DNA of 8,154 nucleotides from an uncultured Rikenellaceae bacterium. GTDB taxonomy: Bacteria > Bacteroidota > Bacteroidia > Bacteroidales > Rikenellaceae. The notes under the pieces were generated by a model. It ran no database searches and was not told where the DNA came from. It was given only the letters and a program-made list of their open reading frames with translations. Where the stretch lies: contig CAJURV010000082.1 of the NCBI GenBank assembly GCA_910588925.1, positions 1 through 8,154 on the forward strand, read 5' to 3'. Positions 1 to 6,015 of this stretch are shown here, piece after piece (position 1 is the stretch's first letter; every line of letters begins with the position of its first letter). A program made the position numbers and the translations under genes.

Positions 1-17
1 CGAGGCTCTTTTTTCAT
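1..17 (-). CDS. Start of a possible downstream PUL gene, cut by window edge
   Basis: An ATG on the minus strand (plus-strand bases 15-17) opens a frame reading MKKEPR before the window ends. It starts 6 bp after the stop of the SusD-like gene and on the same strand. In SusC/SusD loci the next gene is often a surface glycan-binding lipoprotein (SusE/SusF type) or a secreted enzyme. The MKK start fits an exported protein, but six residues cannot show this. The call rests on spacing and strand only. Confidence 0.3.
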
Positions 18-23
18 ATACCG

Positions 24-1784
24 TTAGTTAGTGTAACCGGGATTCTGTACGAGGTTGACGCCGTGGTCTTTTGCCTGACGGATCTCTTCGTAAGGAATGG
101 GCCAGTCGAAGTGAGCGGGATTGATGATAACGTTACCTGTGACGCTGGGGTCGTGAGGTTTGCCGTTCATCTTGCTTAGGATTCTCCAGCGTTTCATATC
201 GTAGTAGCGCAAACCTTCGAAGCAGGTTTCTATACGAATCTCGTTCTGGAGCTGTTCAAATGTAATACCGCTTACATGAGGCATGCCTACACGGTCGCGA
301 AGCTCGTTTATGTAAGGCTCTGCCGCCGTTGCGCCATTAGCCCAGAAAGCGGCTTCGGCTTTCATGAGGAGAATGTGGGTCCAACGCATGAGTACAACGT
401 CCTGATCGCTCTGCCATGAGTAACCGACACCGTCCCAGCTCGTGTGGCCTACAACGTCCTTGCCATTGTTGTCGAGACCGTCGAGCGGGGTTACGAGCTT
501 GCGTACGGCAAAATGGGTGACAGGCGCGTTACCGTCTTTGAATTTGGCCGATTTCTCAAAATACTCCGAGAAGTCGTATAGGCCATTGGGAGCAATGAAC
601 ATGGCAAGACGCGGGTCTCTATTAGCGAAAATCTGAGCGTAGAGAGCATCTACTTTTGCATCTTCCGCATCATTGAACTCTTCTACCTTCTTCTCTATCT
701 CTTTATCAGACAGACCCTGTGCTTTCAACGATTCACGCAAATTTTTCTCCGCCTCTTCACGAACTTTTGAGTCGGGATACATCTGCTTCTCGATATCGGG
801 ATCGGGAACATAAGCGCTACCGTCGGCATTGGGGAATGCGTATACAAGGTCGCGGGTAGGAGACATACGCTTCCATGCACCTATATAGAAGTCGATCTGG
901 TTACGCATGTCGGGCTTGAGGAACTTGAGCGAGAACATGATCTCGGGGCAAGCCTCCTGCTTGTCGGAGATGAAGTTTTCAAGCACGTCGTCGGCCAACT
1001 TGTAGGGAGCCTTGATCTGGTTGAGTTCTGCGAGTATCTCGCCCATCTCGGCAGTGTTGGCCTGTCCCTGCTCGTTATAAGCGTGATAGAGACGCGTTCT
1101 TGCACGGAAACCTATCGCGGCGGCACGTGTCATGTGGCCAGGATTAGCCGAGTAGAGCTGACTTTCGGGAAGAAGTCTTATGGCTTCGTCGAAATCTTCG
1201 ATGATAGCCTTGTAAACCTCTTCTTTCACCACCTTCTCTTTGTACATGTTGTCGGTGTTGAGTCTCTCTTTCACTACGGGCACAGAGCCGAAGTAGATGT
1301 AGAGATAGTGGTATGTCATACCGCGCAACGCCAAAGCCTCGCCCTTGTACTGATTATACTTGGCCTGAACCTCGGCATTGGTGTTGGTTTCAAGATAATC
1401 GAGGAAGATGTTGATACGGGCTATACGCTGGTACAACGCATTGTATATGCCGGTCAGACCGGGCATGTTCTCAGGGCTGATGTTGTCCATAAGAACGGTA
1501 TTGGTACCGTCCTGATCGGAGTTGGTCACCGAGTTGTCGGTGAAGTTATCGTACCATGATGAGAAGGTAGACATGAAGTTACCCGGAATAGAGAACGACT
1601 GAGTGTAGTTGAGGGGACCCCTCATCAGACCGTATATGGCGGTAAGGGCCATATCGAAGTCGGAAGTGGTCTGCCAGAAGATTGTCTCCGTGGGGCTATT
1701 GGGGTTGTCTTTCTGCAGGAAATCCTTACAAGAGGGGGTAAAAAGCAGAGAGCACCCTAACGCCAAAAATAATATCTTTTTCAT
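24..1784 (-). CDS. SusD/RagB-family outer-membrane nutrient-binding lipoprotein
   Basis: A complete 586-residue protein of the usual family length. Family knowledge: SusD-like lipoproteins sit on the cell surface as a lid over a SusC transporter and capture glycans or peptides. Seen here: a short hydrophobic signal sequence ends in TPSC, so Cys19 is the likely lipidated residue, followed by KDFL, typical of the family. An alpha-helical repeat core includes residues 146-166 (LRGMTYHYLYIYFG region). The C-terminal RagB/SusD signatures are LLMKAEAAFW (472-481), INELRDRVGMP (492-502), EGLRYYDMKRW (523-533) and the terminal QNPGY (580-584). Residues about 339-386 are a highly charged, probably helical insertion just before the NRDPRL motif. 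The gene lies 36 bp downstream of the SusC-like gene, so the two are probably one transcript. Cys11 (LALGC) is a less likely lipidation site because it lies in the hydrophobic core. The substrate is unknown. Confidence 0.95.
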   Translation of the reverse strand: MKKILFLALGCSLLFTPSCKDFLQKDNPNSPTETIFWQTTSDFDMALTAIYGLMRGPLNYTQSFSIPGNFMSTFSSWYDNFTDNSVTNSDQDGTNTVLMDNISPENMPGLTGIYNALYQRIARINIFLDYLETNTNAEVQAKYNQYKGEALALRGMTYHYLYIYFGSVPVVKERLNTDNMYKEKVVKEEVYKAIIEDFDEAIRLLPESQLYSANPGHMTRAAAIGFRARTRLYHAYNEQGQANTAEMGEILAELNQIKAPYKLADDVLENFISDKQEACPEIMFSLKFLKPDMRNQIDFYIGAWKRMSPTRDLVYAFPNADGSAYVPDPDIEKQMYPDSKVREEAEKNLRESLKAQGLSDKEIEKKVEEFNDAEDAKVDALYAQIFANRDPRLAMFIAPNGLYDFSEYFEKSAKFKDGNAPVTHFAVRKLVTPLDGLDNNGKDVVGHTSWDGVGYSWQSDQDVVLMRWTHILLMKAEAAFWANGATAAEPYINELRDRVGMPHVSGITFEQLQNEIRIETCFEGLRYYDMKRWRILSKMNGKPHDPSVTGNVIINPAHFDWPIPYEEIRQAKDHGVNLVQNPGYTN

Positions 1785-1820
1785 AATAGATTCGTTTTAA
1801 ATTAATTTCAGCACCTCTGT

Positions 1821-4800
1821 TTAGAACTGAAGGTTAATACCGAACGAGCATATACGGCTAAGCGGGTAGTCCATACCGAAGCGCGAACCGTAACCCATGC
1901 TCGATTCGGGGTCGAGACCGTCGTACGGAGTAGCCGTAGCCAAGTTGTCGCCTGAGAAGTAAACACGGAACTTCTGAACGCCTATCTTCTCGGTGATGCT
2001 ACGAGGAATGGTGTAACCCACGGTGAGGTTCTTGATACGCAAGTAGCCCGATCTCTTGAGGAAGTAAGAGCTGTTGACGTTGTTGCGGTAGATGTTCTCG
2101 CCTGCGAAGTAGTAGAGACGCGGATGTTTTGCGCCTACTGTTCTCTCGGGAGTCCAGCAGTTGTCGACCATCTCGCGGGTGGGAGCTGTACCCTGAACGA
2201 ACGGAGATACGATAAAGCCCATGTAACCGCGGGTGAAGTTGCGCTTACCGGCACGGCCCTGAAGCATCATAGAGAAGTCGAAGCCTTTCCAGTCGAAGCC
2301 GAGGTTGATGGTGTAGCTGAATCTCTCGTAGTAACCGTCGAATTTAACGCGGTCTTCGTCACTTATCTTACCGTCGCCGTTGACGTCGTGGTAGATCATA
2401 TCGCCGGCCTGAACCTTATTGTCGATGGGAGCTATCTTGTAGCCGTTCCATTCACGTTGAGCCACCTGAGCGTCGCTTTCGTAGATACCTATAGCCTCAT
2501 ACATATAGTACTGGCCGTAGGGCTGACCCTGTTCATAGATGAGGTAGGGGTTGCCGAACTCGCCTATGTAGCCGTAGTCGGTGGTACCGTATTTAGTAAG
2601 TTTGTTTCTGTTTCTGGTAATGAAGAAGTTAGCCCTATAGCCGAAATCCTTGAAGAAACCGTCTTTGATGCGGTCGTTCCAACCTATCAAGAATTCGATA
2701 CCCTGGTTTGTCATCTCGCCGTCGTTGATGGTAGGACCGTTGAGACCCAACAGTGCGTTCACCTGAAGAGTACGGAGGATGTTGTAAGTACGTTTCTTGT
2801 ACCAGTCGAAGGTGATGTTAAGACCGCGGAACAACTGCAAGTCTAAACCGAAGTCGCCTATAGCTGTGGTCTCCCACTTAAGGTCGCGGTTGACAGCTGA
2901 AGAGTATGCCGCACCGGTAGTGATGTTCTTGTTGTCGTATGCGTAGTTGTAAGCCATACCCATGCTCAACAGAGCCTGATAGGGATAGGTACCTATATCC
3001 TGGTTACCGAGAAGACCCCAAGAACCGCGGAACTTGACGTTGTTGAGCCATGAGAGGTTGAGATCTTTCATGAATTTCTCTTCGGTAAGACGCCAGCCGG
3101 CAGAGAACGAGGGGAACACACCCCAACGGTTTTCCGATGCTATACGTGAGGTACCGTCGTAACGGATGTTGGCTTCCAAAAGGTAACGCTCTTTATAGTT
3201 GTAGTTGGCGCGACCGAATGCCGACATAAGAGCCCATGAGGTAGACGAACCGCTGTTGTTACGGGTAGCGTCGGCATCGCCGGCGTTGATTTCGTAAAGC
3301 GGGAACTTATAGTTCTGACGAGATGCGCCCATAGAGCGATAATCGGACTGCTCCTGGCTGTAACCTGCCATTATAGAGAAGTTGTGAGCCTCGTTCTTGC
3401 TGCTCCAGTCGTAGTTAAGATAGGTGTAGATGTTGGTGTAAACGCTGGTGCTGGTGCTGGCATCCAAACCCTTACCGCTAACGGGAATAGTACCCTGCTG
3501 TTCGCCGGTGAGATAGTTGTATGCGGGAACACCAACCTGAGACCAGTTTCTGGTGTTGCTCTGACCGAAACGGACGGCAGCCTTGGTGTACCATTTGAGG
3601 CCCTTAACGAGGTTAGCCTCGAAGAATGCCTGCAAATTGGCGTTATAGGTCTGATTTCTAGTCCAAGAATACTGGTTGACACCCATGAGAGCGTGTTTAC
3701 GGCTACCGCTATCGGTCTTCTCGTTGGGGAAAGCATAGCTGGTGTACATGATGTTGCCGTTGCTGTCATACATGATGTTGCCGTTATCGTCTACCACCCA
3801 CGGTTTGTAGGTAGGAGCGCTGGCTATGGTAGAGAGGAAACCGTCCATGGAACCGTTACGGGGGTTGTTGCGGTAACCGTGCATGAACGCGGTGTTGGCA
3901 CCTATCTTCAACCACGGTTTAACCTGAGACTGAACGGCCATAGTCATGTTGTAACGTTTGTAACCGTAGCCGCGCATCGTACCCTCCTGGTTCATGTAAG
4001 AGAGGTTGATGTTATAAGAGGTGGTATTGACGGTACCGGCTATACCTACGTTATGGTTCTGTACCAGTGCGGTGCGGAACATGTATTTCTGCCAGTCGAA
4101 ACCCGAATACTTACCGTTCTTATCGGTCTCGTTGCGGTAGAGATCCATCTGGGCTTCGGTATACAAACCGCCTTTCACGCGGTCACCCTCGGGGTAGTTG
4201 GTGATAGCTATGTTCTTAAGCTGCATGTACTCTACGGGGTCGCTGACCAGATCCCACAACTTGTCGGCTTTGTGGAAACCGAGGTTCATGTTGTAGCTTA
4301 TAGATATCTTCTCGCGAGTGCCGGTACCTTTTTTGGTGGTGATCAAAAGCACGCCGTTAGCCGCACGAGAACCGTAGATAGATGCGGAAGCCGCGTCTTT
4401 CAATACGGAGATGCTCTCTACCGAGTTGGGGTCCACATCCGAAATATTGCCTTCGACACCGTCTACGAGCACCAAAGGCGCTGTAGTGGTACCGAACGAG
4501 TTATTACCGCGGATGTTCATAGAGATGGTCTCGTTACCCGGCTGAGAGGTACTCATATCGACATTAAGACCGGGAACGGCACCCTGCAACATCTGCTGGA
4601 TGTTAGCCACGGGACGTTTGAGAAGCTCCTCGCTGTCGACAGCCGAAACGGCGCCGGTGAGGTTGACCTTCTTCTGAGTACCGAAACCGACCACTACGAC
4701 GTCTTCGACCTTGAGAGCATCCTCTTCCAGAGTGATGTCGATATTGGTCTCGGTACCTACGGGAACGAATTTGGTTACGTAACCGATGAACGCGACTTCG

Positions 4801-5081
4801 AGATTGTCGCCCACTTTCACGCCTTCTATGCGGAATGAACCGTCCGCTGTGGTGATATCACCGCGTGAAGTGTTCTGAACGATGACTGTAGCACCGATGA
4901 TAGGCTGACCTTTCTGGTCTACTACCTTACCGGTGATCGTCTTGGTCTGAACGAGGTCAGACACGGTTGTTGCGGGAGAAGTCTCACCACCGTACGAGAA
5001 GTAGGGATTTGCCCCCCCCCATGCCAGTAAGGCGGTGAACAACAAGCCTTTACCCAGCTGATTGTGTAAACCGTTTTTCAT
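1821..5081 (-). CDS. SusC/RagA-family TonB-dependent outer-membrane transporter
   Basis: A complete 1086-residue beta-barrel receptor, normal length for the family. It imports oligosaccharides or peptides across the outer membrane using TonB energy and pairs with the SusD-like lipoprotein encoded next. Domains seen: a signal peptide in residues 1 to about 30; a carboxypeptidase-regulatory-like beta domain at about 48-120 (TGKVVDQKGQPIIGATV, then ADGSFRIEGV); a TonB-box-like VEDVVVVGFG (125-134); a plug domain at about 136-255 with the SusC signature (LVLVDGVEG at 203-211, SVLKDAASASIYGSRAANG at 225-243); then the barrel, ending in an aromatic residue (SFGINLQF). There is no STN domain between signal peptide and CarboxypepD domain, so direct signalling to a FecR-type anti-sigma factor is not expected. 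DVNGDGKISDED (899-910) is an EF-hand-like loop common in SusC proteins. Odd features: a G9 run in the signal-peptide region and a small in-frame tandem repeat near residue 435. Substrate unknown. Confidence 0.96.
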   Translation of the reverse strand: MKNGLHNQLGKGLLFTALLAWGGANPYFSYGGETSPATTVSDLVQTKTITGKVVDQKGQPIIGATVIVQNTSRGDITTADGSFRIEGVKVGDNLEVAFIGYVTKFVPVGTETNIDITLEEDALKVEDVVVVGFGTQKKVNLTGAVSAVDSEELLKRPVANIQQMLQGAVPGLNVDMSTSQPGNETISMNIRGNNSFGTTTAPLVLVDGVEGNISDVDPNSVESISVLKDAASASIYGSRAANGVLLITTKKGTGTREKISISYNMNLGFHKADKLWDLVSDPVEYMQLKNIAITNYPEGDRVKGGLYTEAQMDLYRNETDKNGKYSGFDWQKYMFRTALVQNHNVGIAGTVNTTSYNINLSYMNQEGTMRGYGYKRYNMTMAVQSQVKPWLKIGANTAFMHGYRNNPRNGSMDGFLSTIASAPTYKPWVVDDNGNIMYDSNGNIMYTSYAFPNEKTDSGSRKHALMGVNQYSWTRNQTYNANLQAFFEANLVKGLKWYTKAAVRFGQSNTRNWSQVGVPAYNYLTGEQQGTIPVSGKGLDASTSTSVYTNIYTYLNYDWSSKNEAHNFSIMAGYSQEQSDYRSMGASRQNYKFPLYEINAGDADATRNNSGSSTSWALMSAFGRANYNYKERYLLEANIRYDGTSRIASENRWGVFPSFSAGWRLTEEKFMKDLNLSWLNNVKFRGSWGLLGNQDIGTYPYQALLSMGMAYNYAYDNKNITTGAAYSSAVNRDLKWETTAIGDFGLDLQLFRGLNITFDWYKKRTYNILRTLQVNALLGLNGPTINDGEMTNQGIEFLIGWNDRIKDGFFKDFGYRANFFITRNRNKLTKYGTTDYGYIGEFGNPYLIYEQGQPYGQYYMYEAIGIYESDAQVAQREWNGYKIAPIDNKVQAGDMIYHDVNGDGKISDEDRVKFDGYYERFSYTINLGFDWKGFDFSMMLQGRAGKRNFTRGYMGFIVSPFVQGTAPTREMVDNCWTPERTVGAKHPRLYYFAGENIYRNNVNSSYFLKRSGYLRIKNLTVGYTIPRSITEKIGVQKFRVYFSGDNLATATPYDGLDPESSMGYGSRFGMDYPLSRICSFGINLQF
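3745..3792 (-). repeat. In-frame 24-bp tandem duplication within the SusC-like gene
   Basis: Two adjacent 24-bp units (3745-3768 and 3769-3792) share 20 of 24 bases, including 17 in a row. They encode consecutive versions of the eight-residue unit D(D/S)NGNIMY at about residues 431-446. The period is a multiple of three, so gain or loss of a unit would keep the frame. The repeat is rich in Asp, Asn and Gly and lies in the barrel region, possibly in an external loop (inference). Confidence 0.75.
5012..5020 (-). repeat. G9 homopolymer in the SusC-like signal-peptide region
   Basis: Nine consecutive C on the plus strand read as G9 on the coding strand, covering codons Trp21 to Ala24 (TGG GGG GGG GCA). 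In the given sequence the frame is open. Reading through the shifted frames: one extra G reaches a TGA about 11 codons after the tract, and one fewer G reaches a TAG about 28 codons after it. Either slip therefore abolishes the transporter. It could be a contingency tract or simply a sequencing-prone homopolymer. Confidence 0.8.
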
Positions 5082-5141
5082 AGATGATTGATTTAATTAA
5101 ACAAAAGGCGAATTTTTTTATCTTGACTTTTCTACCTTGTA

Positions 5142-5149
5142 CAAAACTA
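5142..5149 (-). promoter_or_regulatory. Candidate -7 box P1 for susC-susD (TAGTTTTG)
   Basis: The minus-strand octamer TAGTTTTG matches the Bacteroidota -7 consensus TAnnTTTG exactly. Transcription would start near 5135-5137 and give a leader of about 55 nt before the ATG at 5081. I see no TTTG at the expected -33 spacing. Instead a short palindrome (5166-5180) covers that position, which would fit an activator- or repressor-controlled promoter. The surrounding DNA is AT-rich, so a chance match is possible. Confidence 0.4.
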
Positions 5150-5165
5150 TACTCCTCCTATAAAG

Positions 5166-5180
5166 TTTCCGCTACGGAAA
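5166..5180. promoter_or_regulatory. Palindrome upstream of P1, possible operator
   Basis: TTTCCG-CTA-CGGAAA is a perfect 6-bp inverted repeat with a 3-nt centre. Its near edge is 16 bp upstream of the P1 box, roughly over the -24 to -40 region. Such placement is usual for a dimeric regulator site. If transcription instead starts at P2, this would be a small hairpin in the leader RNA. No regulator gene is in the window to pair it with. Confidence 0.35.
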
Positions 5181-5271
5181 AAAGTCTCGTAACGGAGCAA
5201 TGACAATCAAAATTAATATCCCGATACCTATCGTAATTTATTTAAGTGTAAGCGTTGCTATCGAACGGAAA

Positions 5272-5279
5272 CAAAGTTA
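5272..5279 (-). promoter_or_regulatory. Candidate -7 box P2 for susC-susD (TAACTTTG)
   Basis: The minus-strand octamer TAACTTTG is an exact TAnnTTTG match, followed by TTTCC. Use of this site would start transcription near 5265 and give a leader of about 185 nt upstream of the susC-like ATG, long enough to hold RNA-level regulation. No clear -33 TTTG is visible; a palindrome (5296-5314) lies there instead. I cannot choose between P1 and P2, and both may be used. Confidence 0.4.
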
Positions 5280-5295
5280 TGTTTTATTTTTTTAA

Positions 5296-5314
5296 TATTG
5301 AAATTTTTTCAATA
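5296..5314. promoter_or_regulatory. AT-rich palindrome upstream of P2
   Basis: TATTGAAA-TTT-TTTCAATA is a perfect 8-bp inverted repeat around a 3-nt centre. It begins 16 bp upstream of the P2 box, the same spacing as the palindrome at P1, but the sequence differs. It could be an operator. In a stretch this rich in A and T the chance expectation of such palindromes is considerable. Confidence 0.25.
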
Positions 5315-5796
5315 CATTTTTTAATAGAAATATTCAATTATGGAATTTATACCCGAAAAATCATAAGCAAAAACGTTTATTACGTTAAAATATATTTCAT
5401 ATATGATATATCGACAAGATAGTAAACAACTTTTAAAAACGATGTTAAAAAACTGTTAATAGAATCGAAACAAACGGATAAAACAGACACAGGCAATAAA
5501 AATCTACAAATAACTAACATGCTCCCTGACACAAACCGTATATATTGTCAACAATAACAGACTATCAACACATTTTTTCAACAATAAACGCATCTGTTTT
5601 TAATTAACTTAAAATCATAATTTTATACATTTAAAAGATGTGGATATAGTGTTTATAAAGAATATACAACATAAAAAACGACATAAGATCAACCTATCAA
5701 CAGCCCTTTATTATTTGTTGTTTTATTCTTTAAGAAATAAACTATAATAAAATATACGACGGAAAATGTTGATAACTTACGTACCCTGCCGAATGC

Positions 5797-5945
5797 GCAA
5801 CGAAAAACATAATGTGTCCACAGATACGTCTCTGGTGTAACTGCATATCAAGCACATTAAAAAGGGGTCTGTGACCCCCTCGTTTTGGGTACTTTTTCGA
5901 GTGAAAAAGTACCTCCGTCTGAAAGACCCCGCCGGGAGGCACATT
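5797..5945 (-). repeat. Dispersed hairpin repeat, copy A (inverted relative to copy B)
   Basis: Read on the minus strand, this stretch aligns over about 150 bp with 7674-7830 on the plus strand, from TGTGCCTCC through CAAAACGAGGGGG to GTGCTTGATATGCAGT. It contains two perfect hairpins. Stem 1 at 5888-5913 is GGTACTTTTTC, loop of 4, GAAAAAGTACC. Stem 2 at 5864-5878 is GGGGTC, loop of 3, GACCCC. Neither stem is followed by a long T run on either strand, and the copy lies between divergent genes, so a plain terminator is unlikely. Short ORFs here encode fragments of repeat and are not credible genes. The family type (REP-like, MITE-like or structured RNA) is not identified. Confidence 0.8.
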
Positions 5946-5950
5946 TCCAT

Positions 5951-6002
5951 TACAATTTCCGTGGAGAGGATATCCGCAAATATCCTCTCCACGGAAATTG
6001 TA
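5951..6002. repeat. Perfect 23-bp inverted repeat with 6-nt loop upstream of holB
   Basis: The left arm (5951-5973) and right arm (5980-6002) are exact reverse complements, separated by CCGCAA. The arm core reads CCGTGGAGAGGATA. The right arm ends one base before the -7 box of the holB promoter, so the element covers the -33 region and beyond. With that promoter it would not be in the holB mRNA. It would act as DNA (operator, cruciform) or as a hairpin in read-through transcripts (terminator or insulator). Chance cannot explain a perfect match of this length. Confidence 0.9.
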
Positions 6003-6003
6003 T

Positions 6004-6011
6004 TACCTTTG
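6004..6011 (+). promoter_or_regulatory. Candidate -7 box for holB-folK (TACCTTTG)
   Basis: TACCTTTG matches TAnnTTTG exactly, and its last base is 5 nt before the A of the ATG at 6016. With the usual distance from this box to the start point, transcription would begin at or next to the start codon, giving a leaderless or nearly leaderless mRNA. No -33 TTTG is seen, because that position is inside the perfect inverted repeat. Confidence 0.55.
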
Positions 6012-6015
6012 TATC

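Larger units (their letters stand above)
5181..5776. other. Long AT-rich non-coding region with DnaA-box-like words
   Basis: About 600 bp with no credible gene and very low GC by eye, much lower than the flanking genes. It contains recurring short words: TCAACAATAA twice, exactly 30 bp apart (5548 and 5578); CTATCAACA twice (5562-5570 and 5694-5702); TGTTGATAACTT (5767-5778), whose complement contains TTATCAACA; and TGTGGATAT (5639-5647). These differ by one or two bases from the DnaA box TTATCCACA. Genes point away from the region on both sides. This is compatible with a replication origin, with a large divergent promoter region, or with chance in AT-rich DNA. The left part also carries susC promoter P2 and its palindrome. 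Confidence 0.3.

Noticed and set aside
1083..1559. 158-codon plus-strand frame opposite susD
   Set aside because: Antisense shadow of the SusD-like gene, with no start context or recognisable motif.
2124..2846. 240-codon plus-strand frame opposite susC
   Set aside because: Shadow of the SusC-like coding sequence, with low-complexity Val/Ala-rich translation.
3384..4838. Long open frame (484 codons) on the plus strand opposite the SusC-like gene
   Set aside because: It is antisense to a well-supported gene with all family motifs. Long antisense frames arise from codon bias, and the translation shows no domain pattern.
5858..5913. Intrinsic terminator in repeat copy A
   Set aside because: The stems are strong but no T run follows on either strand, and the copy lies between divergent genes where no transcript needs to end.
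5742..5992. Overlapping short minus-strand frames upstream of holB
   Set aside because: They run through repeat copy A and the inverted repeat, and their translation is explained by the repeat. No gene-like features.
5951..6002. Invertible promoter of the Bacteroides type
   Set aside because: The arms are only 6 nt apart, so there is no promoter-sized segment between them to invert, and no recombinase gene is in the window.
5998..6015. Upstream TTG start adding six codons to holB
   Set aside because: These codons lie in the inverted-repeat arm and the -7 box. The ATG at 6016 starts directly at the conserved delta-prime N-terminus.
5082..6015. CRISPR array or tRNA in the long non-coding region
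   Set aside because: No regularly spaced repeats of CRISPR length and no cloverleaf or T-loop sequence could be found on either strand.
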